The notes: a model not told the origin generated them from the sequence alone. Shown: positions 6,075 to 13,916, numbered from the stretch's first letter. The stretch: 14,010 nucleotides of DNA from an uncultured Clostridia bacterium (GCA_945485605.1 CALYSG010000032.1:1-14010); one strand, 5' to 3'. Translations and numbers: made by a program.

Positions 6075-7385
6075 TCATTTCAGAGTATCAATGTATTCTT
6101 CAAGTGTTATTCCTGCCGAAGCGATCTTCTGAGCGTGGTATCTGCCGACGAATCGGAAGTGCCACGATTCATAGCTGTAACCCGTGACCTGCTCCTTGCC
6201 TGAGGGGAAGCGGAGGATGAATCCGAATTTCCACGCGTTGTTTTTCAGCCATGTCGCGGTAGCTTCATCGGTAAAGGGATTTACCGTGGGGCTGTATTGT
6301 GGGCGTGTGTCCCATAGGTCGGCGCAAAGTCCGGTCTGATGCTCGCTGTAGCCGGGGTAGGCAGTGTCGGTTACGGTGGTCTTTGTCTGTTCAAGTGTCA
6401 TTCCGTTCATATTGCGGTTGAAGACTTTGCGCTGATAGTCATAGTCACGATAGCCGCTGAGAACGCTTATATAGCCGTTTCCGGTTGCTTTTCGAAGCTC
6501 GGTTACCATTGCGTACAGAGCCTTCTCGGCGCAGGCATCCATCTTTCCGCTTGTATCGGCATTCCCGGCGAAGACGCTTTCTGTAATGTTCACAAGGTTG
6601 TCCGGCACATAATCCTCGCCGACGCCGTTTTCCTTGTTGACAAGTTTAAGGTATTTGTCGCGCTCGGTGCCCTGCGGGTTCATATACTGTTCGTATTCCG
6701 AAAGATCCGTGCTGAATTCTATCACCATGCTAAGAGTGTCTGTGCTTTTGGCAAGTATGTCAACGCTGTCTGTCCTTTCGATTCTGACGGATGATGCGGT
6801 CTTGCTTATCGTGATTCCCGTGAAAATATAGGATACCGTATCAAGAGGCACCGAGCATTCATCGGCATTGACCTTTGCCGGGGCAGGCATATTTACGTTC
6901 ATGCCTCTTACTATTGCCGTACTGCTGCCGTCCTTGAAGACGACGCTGCTTTTTGTCGCGCGTGAGGTGTACTTTACTGTCTCGTTGTCGGACGCGCTTT
7001 CTGTAAGCGAGAGCGCGTCGCGCAGAAATCTCATGTTGATGAATATGAGATTTCCGTGAAATGCGTCGCTGTATGCCACGCTGTTCTTCTCATCGTTTAT
7101 TCGGTAAGTGAAGGTCTTCGGCGTTGAGGGATCAACGTCGCGAAGGTACTTTGTGACAAAAAATGCCGAAAGACCGATGATAATAAATGACACCGCAACG
7201 CATACTGCCGAGATCCAGAACTTCTTCATTTTGGCGCGCTTTGCGGCTTCTTCAGCCTCACGTCGCTGCATATCGGCTTGCCTTTTTTTCTCGTACGCAG
7301 CCTTGCGTGCAAGGTATTCGCGGTGCTTCTGCTCATATATTTTGCGCTGTTCGGGCGTCATGTTTCCGGGGTTCTGACCGTTCAT
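6075..7385 (-). CDS. Membrane-anchored M15 (VanY-type) D-alanyl-D-alanine carboxypeptidase
   Basis: Zinc peptidase that trims the terminal D-Ala of peptidoglycan stem peptides outside the membrane. Domains in order: a highly charged helical cytoplasmic tail (about 10-55, rich in Lys, Arg and Glu); one membrane helix (about 56-78); a beta-rich region (about 90-205) whose pattern (INMRFL...VNMPAPAKVNADECSVPL) resembles the copper amine oxidase N-terminal-like stalk domain; then the M15 domain to residue 436. Zinc ligands H349 and D356 (SEHQTGLCAD) and H409, and catalytic E406 (ESWH), are all present, so it should be active. The ATG at 7385 has GGAGG 6 bases upstream. It follows mnmM by 15 bases and is last in the operon. 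VanY homologues can lower vancomycin susceptibility, but no vanRS, vanHAX or regulator is present, so ordinary wall maturation is the better guess. Confidence 0.92.
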   Translation of the reverse strand: MNGQNPGNMTPEQRKIYEQKHREYLARKAAYEKKRQADMQRREAEEAAKRAKMKKFWISAVCVAVSFIIIGLSAFFVTKYLRDVDPSTPKTFTYRINDEKNSVAYSDAFHGNLIFINMRFLRDALSLTESASDNETVKYTSRATKSSVVFKDGSSTAIVRGMNVNMPAPAKVNADECSVPLDTVSYIFTGITISKTASSVRIERTDSVDILAKSTDTLSMVIEFSTDLSEYEQYMNPQGTERDKYLKLVNKENGVGEDYVPDNLVNITESVFAGNADTSGKMDACAEKALYAMVTELRKATGNGYISVLSGYRDYDYQRKVFNRNMNGMTLEQTKTTVTDTAYPGYSEHQTGLCADLWDTRPQYSPTVNPFTDEATATWLKNNAWKFGFILRFPSGKEQVTGYSYESWHFRFVGRYHAQKIASAGITLEEYIDTLK

Positions 7386-7400
7386 TTTATTCCTCCGTTA

Positions 7401-7952
7401 TTATTTGCTCTCTATAACGTAAACATACGGAGAGGTTGGGGAGTTTATTATCTTGATCTGCGTTGCGCAGACCTTCCAGCGTGGAAGTTCCGAAAGGTAG
7501 TCGGCGATCATCTTGCCTTCGGCGTCGCCCTCTGCGTGTCCCGGGTAAACGGCGACAGTCAGCACCGAGTCGGGAGCGAGCAGGGAAATGGCTGTCTTTA
7601 TCGCCGGCAGAGTCGTCTCACGCAGAGTAGTTATGCTCTTGTCTCCGCCGGGCAGCCAGCCGAGATTGAACATGCCGGCGTTTATGCTCCTGTCAACATA
7701 CTTTCCCGCGTTGTGATGCGAATCAAGGATCAGTGTGTAGTTTTCGGGGCAACCGACCTTATGAAGGTGAGCGGCGGTCGAGTCGACAGCCTGCTTCTGA
7801 ATATCGAAAGCGTAGACGTGTCCCGAGCATCCGACCGTTTTGGACAGAAATTCGGTATCGTGACCGTTTCCCATTGTGAAATCTACGGCTGTTCCTCCCT
7901 CTTTAAGGTGACGGAGGATAAAGCTCTTCTGTAATTCAAGTAGATCAAGCAT
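7401..7952 (-). CDS. mnmM: MnmM (YtqB)-type tRNA wobble-uridine methyltransferase
   Basis: Class I SAM-dependent methyltransferase of 183 residues. The YtqB family was shown to be MnmM, which methylates nm5s2U34 to mnm5s2U34 in tRNAs in Gram-positive bacteria. The family motifs are clear: VDFTMGNGHDTEFL as the SAM-binding loop, VYAFDIQ at the end of strand 2, FNLGWLPGGDKSITT, and VYPGHAEGDAEG. The frame stays open upstream to 8039, but the protein match starts at the ATG at 7952 (MLDLLELQ). That start sits two bases after the stop of the upstream gene, so I chose it. Only a weak purine run precedes it, suggesting coupling to DUF6062 translation. It lies within the three-gene operon. The other mnm-pathway genes are not in this window. 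Confidence 0.9.
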   Translation of the reverse strand: MLDLLELQKSFILRHLKEGGTAVDFTMGNGHDTEFLSKTVGCSGHVYAFDIQKQAVDSTAAHLHKVGCPENYTLILDSHHNAGKYVDRSINAGMFNLGWLPGGDKSITTLRETTLPAIKTAISLLAPDSVLTVAVYPGHAEGDAEGKMIADYLSELPRWKVCATQIKIINSPTSPYVYVIESK

Positions 7953-7954
7953 AA

Positions 7955-8671
7955 TTATTTTTTCTTTTCCGGCGGACGGTGAAGGTCGCTGCCGAGAAAG
8001 CGCATGGCGCGCTCCACCGAGTCCTTTGAGTTGTACCACGGTTCGTCACCGTAGCGATAGTCGAACTTTTTGCAGAACCATGAGACGTCTTCGGTCAGAC
8101 GGTCAAAATATGCGAGCACGATGTCCTCTGTCTGATTCACGAAGACGGGAAGGTTTTTCTTTGACATTTTTTCGCGTGCCGTTGCGATAAGGCGCCGGTA
8201 ATGCGGTAGACAGAAGTAGGGCTGCGCGGCGTACTTGGCTCTGAATTCCGGATCTGTCTCATAGAGGTAGACGACGGTGCTCAGCATACGCGAAAAGTTA
8301 TACTCGATCCTGCCACAAACATAACATGTGTTTTCGAGCTTTTCTATGCGTTTTTCAGCCTTTTCACCCGGCTTTTTAAGTATTCCGCCGCCGGCGATCT
8401 GCTTTCTCAGCTCGCCGAGGTGCGATTCAAGAGTCAGAGCCATACCGAGCCGGTTCTTTCTGACGAACATCATATCGTAATGAGTCGGGCAGAAACCCAT
8501 TTCGTTTGTGAGTATCCGAACATCGGGCTCCATCATGGAGGCTCCGAGGATAAGGTCAAGCTCGTTTTCCTCGAGTTTTCTGTAAAGCGCGCATAGCGGG
8601 CAGCCGAGCGACGGGTCAGCCGCCGACGCCTCGAAGGCTTCGTTTACGGGGATTGTATAGATCTGTTCCAT
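7955..8671 (-). CDS. DUF6062-like protein with two CxxC...CxxH modules
   Basis: A 238-residue soluble protein that I place, from memory of similar clostridial proteins, in DUF6062; its function is unknown. Two copies of a metal-site pattern are visible. The first is C24-x2-C27 with C61-x2-H64 (CPLC and FCPTH); the second is C116-x2-C119 with C154-x2-H157 (CYVC and FCLPH). Each is separated by about 35 residues and followed by helix-rich sequence. This suggests an internal duplication of a CCCH zinc site or a small Fe-S site. The C-terminal third has no cysteine pair, is aromatic-rich and ends in a basic tail. The ATG at 8671 has AAAGG at 9 bases. It is first in an operon with mnmM (2-base gap) and the M15 peptidase, driven by the promoter at 8716-8744. 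Linkage to mnmM hints at a link to RNA, but this is only inference. Confidence 0.8.
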   Translation of the reverse strand: MEQIYTIPVNEAFEASAADPSLGCPLCALYRKLEENELDLILGASMMEPDVRILTNEMGFCPTHYDMMFVRKNRLGMALTLESHLGELRKQIAGGGILKKPGEKAEKRIEKLENTCYVCGRIEYNFSRMLSTVVYLYETDPEFRAKYAAQPYFCLPHYRRLIATAREKMSKKNLPVFVNQTEDIVLAYFDRLTEDVSWFCKKFDYRYGDEPWYNSKDSVERAMRFLGSDLHRPPEKKK

Positions 8672-8677
8672 CTGCTA

Positions 8678-8706
8678 TTGCCTTTCGGAAGGTTTTAGTG
8701 TATAAT
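8678..8706 (+). promoter_or_regulatory. ogg-ygiQ operon promoter
   Basis: The -35 is TTGCCT (8678-8683) and the -10 is TATAAT (8701-8706), spaced 17 bp. Expected start is near 8713, inside the opposing promoter. The leftward DUF6062 transcript reads through this element. Confidence 0.65.
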
Positions 8707-8715
8707 AACATATAC

Positions 8716-8744
8716 ATTATAGCATAAGGATTCAAGGAAAACAA
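8716..8744 (-). promoter_or_regulatory. DUF6062-mnmM-M15 operon promoter
   Basis: On the minus strand a perfect -10 TATAAT (8716-8721) has an extended TGC before it. The weak -35 TTGTTT (8739-8744) is 17 bp away. The -10 and that of the ogg promoter form a 6-bp inverted repeat with 9 bases between. Confidence 0.6.
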
Positions 8745-8758
8745 TACCGGAGGCAAAA

Positions 8759-9655
8759 ATGAAGGGAATTTTTTACCGCAGTGTGGAGTATTCGGAAAAG
8801 GACGGCGTGACCTGCGCGGAGATATATCAGCCCGGGTGCCGTTTTTCTGTTGCCAAGACCTTTGACTGTGGTCAGTGTTTCAGATTCGACAGGGTTGAAA
8901 ACAGCCGTCACGAGGCTGAATACGCCGGTGTGGCATTCGGAAAGTATGTTTCGTTCGCGCAGGACGGAGACAGATATTATATTTACGGCGATGTTTACGG
9001 TGAGAAAGAGGACAAGCTCAGCTTCTGGCTGGATTACATAGGTCTTGATGACGAGTACGATCACATAAACCGCGATATCCTGTCAAGGAGCGACAATCCG
9101 GCTCTTGCCGCCGCGGTATCCTGCGGCGACGGGATACACATTCTGAAGCAGGACAGGTGGGAGACGGTGTGCTCCTTTATTATCTCGCAGAACAACAATA
9201 TCCCGAGGATAAAGAAGATAATAGCCGCACTCTCGGAACGTTACGGCGAGCCGATCGGCGGGGGACACTACGCCTTTCCGACGGCAAAGGCACTCAACGA
9301 AGCCGGAGAGAGCGGACTTGCCGCGCTGAAAACAGGTTTCCGCGCAAAATATATAGCTGATGCCGCGGCAAGGGTATCTGACGGACGGCTTGACCTTGAC
9401 TCGCTCTGCGGAAGTACCACCGAATGTGAAAAAAAGCTGAGCGAGGTAAAAGGAATAGGACCTAAGGTAGCTCTTTGCTCGCTTCTTTTCGGATTTGGGC
9501 ATTACGATGCCTTTCCGGTCGACGTCTGGATCCGCCGCGTGACCGAAAAATATTTTCCGGTCGGATTTAAGCCCGAAGACCTCGGACCTTACGCGGGGAT
9601 CGCACAACAGTACCTGTTTTACTATGAAAGGTATCTTAAAGGAGAAAACGCATGA
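8759..9655 (+). CDS. ogg: OGG1-type 8-oxoguanine DNA glycosylase/AP lyase
   Basis: Excises 8-oxoguanine from DNA, with a lyase step through a lysine Schiff base. The 298 residues contain an N-terminal OGG_N-like beta domain (about 5-110, with GQCFRF at 38-43, as in the OGG1 QCFRW motif). A HhH-GPD domain follows. The hairpin KGIGPK carries catalytic K236, and the conserved aspartate is D255 (PVDVW). There is no C-terminal [4Fe-4S] loop, unlike Nth. The ATG at 8759 has GGAGG five bases upstream. It is the first gene of a two-gene operon and overlaps ygiQ by four bases (ATGA). A 3-methyladenine glycosylase II (AlkA) shares the fold but lacks the catalytic lysine, so OGG is favoured. Confidence 0.93.
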   Translation: MKGIFYRSVEYSEKDGVTCAEIYQPGCRFSVAKTFDCGQCFRFDRVENSRHEAEYAGVAFGKYVSFAQDGDRYYIYGDVYGEKEDKLSFWLDYIGLDDEYDHINRDILSRSDNPALAAAVSCGDGIHILKQDRWETVCSFIISQNNNIPRIKKIIAALSERYGEPIGGGHYAFPTAKALNEAGESGLAALKTGFRAKYIADAAARVSDGRLDLDSLCGSTTECEKKLSEVKGIGPKVALCSLLFGFGHYDAFPVDVWIRRVTEKYFPVGFKPEDLGPYAGIAQQYLFYYERYLKGENA

Positions 9656-11562
9656 AAAAAAACCGTGAATCCGGAGGATTTTTGCCCCTTACACGCGCAG
9701 AAATGGAGGAAAGAGGCTGGGAGGCTCCCGATTTCGTTTATGTCAGCGGAGATGCCTATACCGACCATCCGTCCTTCGGAGCGGCAATAATTTCGCGTGT
9801 GCTTGAGGACGCCGGTTTCCGCGTTGCGATCCTTGCTCAGCCCGATTTTTCCGACTGCACGGCTTTTTTGGAGTTCGGTAGGCCGCGGCTCGGTTTTCTT
9901 GTCAGCGCGGGCAATATAGATTCTATGGTTGCCCATTACACGGTCGCGAAGAAGCGGCGCTCCTACGACTATTATACGCCGGGCGGTAAAACAGGGAAGC
10001 GCCCCGACCGTGCCTGCATAGTATATTCCAACCGCATAAGAGAGGCTTACGGAGATGTTCCGATCATTCTTGGCGGGATAGAGGCATCGCTGAGACGTTT
10101 TTCGCACTACGATTACTGGGATAACCGGGTTAGAAATTCGCTTCTCATCGACTCGGGCGCTGACATTTTGACCTACGGGATGGGAGAAAATATCCTTCTT
10201 CGGATAGCGGCGCTTCTTGAACGCGGTGTGCCGGTTAAGAAGATCCGCGATGTGCGTGGCTCGGTATGGGTCGGAAAGGTCGGGGATAAGATACACTACC
10301 CGGTAGCCGCGGAATTTGATTCTTCGGTACTTAAGACCGACAAGGAAAAATACGCCGAGGCGTTCGGTATCCAGTATAGAAATCAGGATGCCATCAACGG
10401 CAGGGCGATAGTCGAATATTACGGCGACCGTATGCTCGTGCAGAACCCGCCGATGCCGCCGCTTGAGCGAAAGGAGCTCGATCACGTCTACTCTCTGCCA
10501 TATATGAGGACTTATCATCCGTCATATGAAAAGGAGGGCGGTGTACCCGCGATCGCCGAGGTGAAATTCTCGCTTACACACAACAGGGGCTGTTTCGGAG
10601 GCTGTAACTTCTGCGCTCTCGCCTTCCATCAGGGAAGGACGGTGCGCTCGAGAAGCGAGGAGAGCGTTATTGCCGAGGCAAAGCTCCTGACTTCGCTCCC
10701 CGATTTCAAGGGTTATATTCACGATGTGGGCGGACCGACTGCGAACTTCAGGAACCCCGCCTGCGAAAAACAGCTCAAGGACGGGGTATGCCCTTCGAGA
10801 AAATGCCTTGTTCCTACACCCTGCAAGAATCTTCGCGTGGATCACAGCGAATATATGCACCTGATCGAATCCGTTGAGAGTCTTCCCGGTGTAAAAAAGG
10901 TATTTATCCGCTCGGGTATAAGGTTCGATTACCTCATGGCCGATCGCGACGACAGTTTTTTCAGAAAGATGATAAAGGACAATATTTCGGGACAGCTGAA
11001 GGTCGCTCCCGAGCATTGCTCGGCGGATGTACTCAGCTGTATGGGGAAGCCGACGTGGGAGGTCTATGAGTCTTTCAGAAGCAAATATTTTGAGCTTTGC
11101 CGCCGTATGGGAAAGGATCAGTACATAATTCCGTACCTTATGTCGAGTCATCCCGGATCGACTCTGAACGATGCAATAGAGCTTGCGCTCTATATGAAGA
11201 AGGATCACTGCACTCCGGAGCAGGTGCAGGATTTCTATCCGACTCCCGGCACGGCATCGACCGTGATGTATTACACCGGGATAAATCCTCTGACGATGAA
11301 AAAGGTCCATGTAGCCACAGAACCGGAGGAAAAGAGACTTCAGCGTGCTCTCCTTCAGTACAATCGGAAAGAAAATGCCGCCGCGGTGAGAAAGGCTCTG
11401 CGCATAGCGGGCAGAGAAGACCTCATCGGTTTCGGAGAGGGCTGCCTTGTAAGACCGGAAGAGAGAAGGCAGGAGCAGAGAAAGCCTACGGAAGAGAAAA
11501 AAATCTCAAAAACGCCCGTCGGTAAAAGAAGGAATGCAAAAAAGAAGACCGGAAGGAGCTGA
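9652..11562 (+). CDS. ygiQ: YgiQ family radical SAM protein
   Basis: A 636-residue radical SAM protein of the YgiQ (UPF0313) family, whose substrate is unknown. The N-terminal family domain begins with FLPLTRAEMEERGW and includes VYVSGDAYTDHPSFG, the typical YgiQ start, and a B12-binding-like region follows (about 27-180). The radical SAM core has C314-x3-C318-x2-C321 (GCFGGCNFC), which binds the [4Fe-4S] cluster that cleaves SAM. A C-terminal family region contains QDFYPTPGT. The tail after about 600 is Lys/Arg-rich and probably disordered. Start: ATG at 9652 with GGAG seven bases upstream, overlapping the ogg stop, so translation is likely coupled to the glycosylase. The last codons lie inside the shared terminator stem. 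Confidence 0.94.
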   Translation: MKKNRESGGFLPLTRAEMEERGWEAPDFVYVSGDAYTDHPSFGAAIISRVLEDAGFRVAILAQPDFSDCTAFLEFGRPRLGFLVSAGNIDSMVAHYTVAKKRRSYDYYTPGGKTGKRPDRACIVYSNRIREAYGDVPIILGGIEASLRRFSHYDYWDNRVRNSLLIDSGADILTYGMGENILLRIAALLERGVPVKKIRDVRGSVWVGKVGDKIHYPVAAEFDSSVLKTDKEKYAEAFGIQYRNQDAINGRAIVEYYGDRMLVQNPPMPPLERKELDHVYSLPYMRTYHPSYEKEGGVPAIAEVKFSLTHNRGCFGGCNFCALAFHQGRTVRSRSEESVIAEAKLLTSLPDFKGYIHDVGGPTANFRNPACEKQLKDGVCPSRKCLVPTPCKNLRVDHSEYMHLIESVESLPGVKKVFIRSGIRFDYLMADRDDSFFRKMIKDNISGQLKVAPEHCSADVLSCMGKPTWEVYESFRSKYFELCRRMGKDQYIIPYLMSSHPGSTLNDAIELALYMKKDHCTPEQVQDFYPTPGTASTVMYYTGINPLTMKKVHVATEPEEKRLQRALLQYNRKENAAAVRKALRIAGREDLIGFGEGCLVRPEERRQEQRKPTEEKKISKTPVGKRRNAKKKTGRS

Positions 11563-11585
11563 GCCTTCCGGTCTTCGCGATTTTT
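11538..11585. terminator. Bidirectional terminator between ygiQ and the SDR gene
   Basis: A perfect 13-bp stem GAAGACCGGAAGG (11544-11556) with CCTTCCGGTCTTC (11564-11576) has a 7-nt loop. On the minus strand TTTTTT follows at once, making a strong terminator for the SDR gene. On the plus strand GCGA then TTTTT follows, giving weaker termination for ygiQ. The left arm codes for the last YgiQ residues and the ygiQ stop codon is in the loop. Confidence 0.88.
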
Positions 11586-11589
11586 CAGA

Positions 11590-12396
11590 TTAGCCTCTGG
11601 TCTTGCCGCCGGCGACGTTGATTGTGACGCCGTGAATGTAGCCGGCTCTGTCGCTTGCGAGGAACGCGACGGTGTTCGCAACCTCGGAGAGCTTGCCCGA
11701 GCGCTGAAGCGGGATCGTCGAGACCTTGCTGTAGCCCTCGCGGAGCTGTTCGACGGTGATGCCGCGGGTGTAGGCGAGAGCAGACTCATATGCGAGAGTG
11801 CGAAGCCCTGTCGCCTCAAGGATGCCGGGAGCTATACCGACGACGCGTACGCCCTTCTTCCCGAGCTCCTTTGCCCAAGAGCGGGTGAGCGCGTTGACAC
11901 CGTTCTTCGTCGCGGCGTATACGCTCTGACCTTCCGAACCTTCAAGTCCCGATTCGGACGACATATTGATTATGACGCCCTTCCTGTTCTTTACCATAAC
12001 TTTAGCTGCTGCCTGTGAGCAGAAGAAGAGTCCCTTGAGGTTGACGTTCATGACCTTATCCCATACGGCCTCGTCAAGCTCGCACTGTCCCGCCTCGTCA
12101 ACGAGAAGACGAGGAATATTGATGCCGGCATTGTTGACGATGACGTCAACCGTGCCGAAGGCTTCGACAGCTTTTGCCACCATGGCGTCGACTTCGGATT
12201 TCTTCGTGACATCGGTCTTCACATAGATATATTTTCCGTTTCCGGCGTTGAATTCGGGGGCCTTGTCACTTATATCGCAGACGGTAACATATGCTCCGTC
12301 GTCGAGAAGCTCCTGAACTGTGGCGTATCCTATACCCGATGCGCCGCCGGTGATGATGATGGACTTGCCTTCAAGTCCGAGCCAAGAATTACTCAT
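11590..12396 (-). CDS. SDR dehydrogenase, sorbitol-6-phosphate 2-dehydrogenase-like
   Basis: Classical short-chain dehydrogenase of 268 residues. It strongly resembles, from memory, the Gram-positive sorbitol-6-phosphate 2-dehydrogenase (GutF type), which oxidises sorbitol-6-phosphate to fructose-6-phosphate. The nucleotide loop is TGGASGIG (16-23); D41 at the end of the second strand favours NAD over NADP; NNAG is at 88-91. The catalytic residues are S147, Y160 and K164 (YAATK). The subgroup hallmarks NNAGINIPRLLVD, SSESGLEGSEGQS and TINVAGGKTRG are all present. The ATG at 12396 has AGGAGG about 10 bases upstream and its own promoter at 12430-12458. No sorbitol PTS, regulator or other sugar gene is nearby, so the substrate is open; a related polyol phosphate or free polyol is possible. 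Confidence 0.9.
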   Translation of the reverse strand: MSNSWLGLEGKSIIITGGASGIGYATVQELLDDGAYVTVCDISDKAPEFNAGNGKYIYVKTDVTKKSEVDAMVAKAVEAFGTVDVIVNNAGINIPRLLVDEAGQCELDEAVWDKVMNVNLKGLFFCSQAAAKVMVKNRKGVIINMSSESGLEGSEGQSVYAATKNGVNALTRSWAKELGKKGVRVVGIAPGILEATGLRTLAYESALAYTRGITVEQLREGYSKVSTIPLQRSGKLSEVANTVAFLASDRAGYIHGVTINVAGGKTRG

Positions 12397-12429
12397 TTCC
12401 CAAAATCCTCCTGAATTTATTTCCCCGAC

Positions 12430-12458
12430 ATTATATCACGCTTTTTGAAAAATTTCAA
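12430..12458 (-). promoter_or_regulatory. Promoter of the SDR gene
   Basis: On the minus strand the -35 is TTGAAA (12453-12458), the spacer is 17 bp, and the -10 is TATAAT (12430-12435) with an extended TGA. It fills most of the 63-bp gap after mgtE. The -35 is one arm of the small inverted repeat TTGAAA-TT-TTTCAA. Confidence 0.72.
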
Positions 12459-12459
12459 G

Positions 12460-13827
12460 TTATATCCCGAGAATTATTCCGGCAATGGTGAAATATATGA
12501 TCAATGAGACTATATCGACTGTCGTAGTGATCGCGGGACTTGCAACGAGAGCGGGATCAAGTCCGATCTTTTTCGCAAGCAGAGGAAGAGCTGCGCCCGA
12601 GAGCTTTGCGCAGACCACAGTAGTGCCGAGAGTGAGAGACACGACGGCAGCAACTGCAAGTGTCACACCTTCCGTGCCGAGTATCAGCATATCTACGAGC
12701 ATTACTTTAAGGAAGCACGCCGCTGACAGAGAAAGCCCGCAGAGCAGCGAGACTCTGAATTCCTTGAAGATAACTTTTAAAATATCTTGTGGAGATATAT
12801 CTCCGAGCGACAGAGCGCGGATGACGGTAACCGATGCCTGCGAGCCCGAATTTCCACCGGTGTCCATAAGCATCGGAATGAACGCCGTTAGCGCAACGAG
12901 CGATGCGAGTGCACTTTCAAAATGTGTGATGATCAGCCCCGTGAAGGTTGCCGACACCATCATCAGAAGGAGCCACGGGATCCTTGAGGCGAAGGTGCGC
13001 ATGACCCCGGTCTTGAGGTAAGGCTTTTCGCCCGGAGTTACGCCCGCCATGATCGAGATATCCTCGCTTGCCTCATCGCGTATGACATCTATTGCGTCGT
13101 CGACCGTCACGATGCCGACAAGCCTTGATTCCCCGTCAACGACCGGAACGGCGAGCAGATCGTATTTGGATATGACTGCCGCCGTCGCCTCGCGGTCGGT
13201 AAGAGTCGTGACCGATACGACGTCCGGATCCATAATTTCACCTACCGTTTTGTCCCCCGGAGCAAACAGCAGGTCGCGTAGGTCTACGATTCCTATGAGT
13301 CTCCTTTTTACGTCGGTGGCGTAGGCTACATATACGGTTTCCTTGTCGGCACCGGTTGCCCTTATATAGTCTATCGCCTCGGAAACCTTCATTTTTTCCT
13401 TGAGGACTATGAATTCGGAGGTCATGATTCCCGCCGCCGAATCTTCCGGGTATTGCATTATCAGATTCAGGGTATTCCGAGTCTCCTTCGTTGCAAGACG
13501 CAGAACGCGGCTGACGATCCCGGCGGGCATCTCTTCAAGCATATCGACGGCGTCGTCGGTGAAGAGCTCCTCGATAAGCCCTGAAAGTTCGGCATCTCCC
13601 ATGCCGCGGATTATACTTTCCTGCGTGTCGGCATCAAGGCAGGCAAAAACCGCTGCCGCCGCATCCTTTCCGAGCAGTCTGAAGGTCAGAGCCTTATCGG
13701 ATTCCGGAAGAGAGGATATGAGGTCTGCGGCATCCGCGTCGGGAAGCGACACGAGAAGTGCGATGAGCTCGGAGAACCTTTTTTCAGAAAGTAAGCGCCT
13801 TGCCGCCTTTTCTTTTTCTCTATCCAT
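12460..13827 (-). CDS. mgtE: Magnesium channel/transporter MgtE
   Basis: Dimeric Mg2+-selective channel of the cytoplasmic membrane, gated by intracellular Mg2+ binding to its soluble domains. The 455 residues are the usual length. In order: a helical MgtE_N domain (about 1-125) with repeated acidic helices; two CBS domains (about 130-258; IMTSEF and IMDPDVVSV start them); the connecting plug helix; and a membrane domain of about five helices (280-455). The pore motifs MDTGGNSGSQ (321-330) and LDPALVASP are present, with D424 as the expected ion-selective aspartate. The ATG at 13827 follows AAAGGAGG at 8-base spacing. The leader of about 80 nt shows no M-box-like fold. No terminator separates it from the SDR gene, so some read-through is possible. 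Confidence 0.96.
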   Translation of the reverse strand: MDREKEKAARRLLSEKRFSELIALLVSLPDADAADLISSLPESDKALTFRLLGKDAAAAVFACLDADTQESIIRGMGDAELSGLIEELFTDDAVDMLEEMPAGIVSRVLRLATKETRNTLNLIMQYPEDSAAGIMTSEFIVLKEKMKVSEAIDYIRATGADKETVYVAYATDVKRRLIGIVDLRDLLFAPGDKTVGEIMDPDVVSVTTLTDREATAAVISKYDLLAVPVVDGESRLVGIVTVDDAIDVIRDEASEDISIMAGVTPGEKPYLKTGVMRTFASRIPWLLLMMVSATFTGLIITHFESALASLVALTAFIPMLMDTGGNSGSQASVTVIRALSLGDISPQDILKVIFKEFRVSLLCGLSLSAACFLKVMLVDMLILGTEGVTLAVAAVVSLTLGTTVVCAKLSGAALPLLAKKIGLDPALVASPAITTTVDIVSLIIYFTIAGIILGI

Positions 13828-13916
13828 TGAATATTCCTCCTTTGCGTCTGAAATGTATTGCTTTAACAGATCTAAGACCGAACCAAATATAACAGATATG
13901 ATAAATAACCGCGCTG

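Noticed and set aside
6075..7385. Vancomycin-resistance locus around the VanY-like gene
   Set aside because: No vanR, vanS, vanH, ligase or vanX gene is present, and the neighbours are an RNA methyltransferase and a DUF protein.
7953..8039. Longer N-terminus for mnmM starting at 8039
   Set aside because: The extra 29 residues overlap the DUF6062 gene in another frame and do not resemble the YtqB family; the ATG at 7952 fits the family start.
9622..10518. 298-codon minus-strand open frame opposite ygiQ
   Set aside because: ygiQ is certain in this region; the opposite frame shows no known motifs and no convincing start region.
13828..13916. Mg2+ (M-box) riboswitch in the mgtE leader
   Set aside because: The leader of about 80 nt is too short and shows no M-box-like helices or terminator before the ribosome site.
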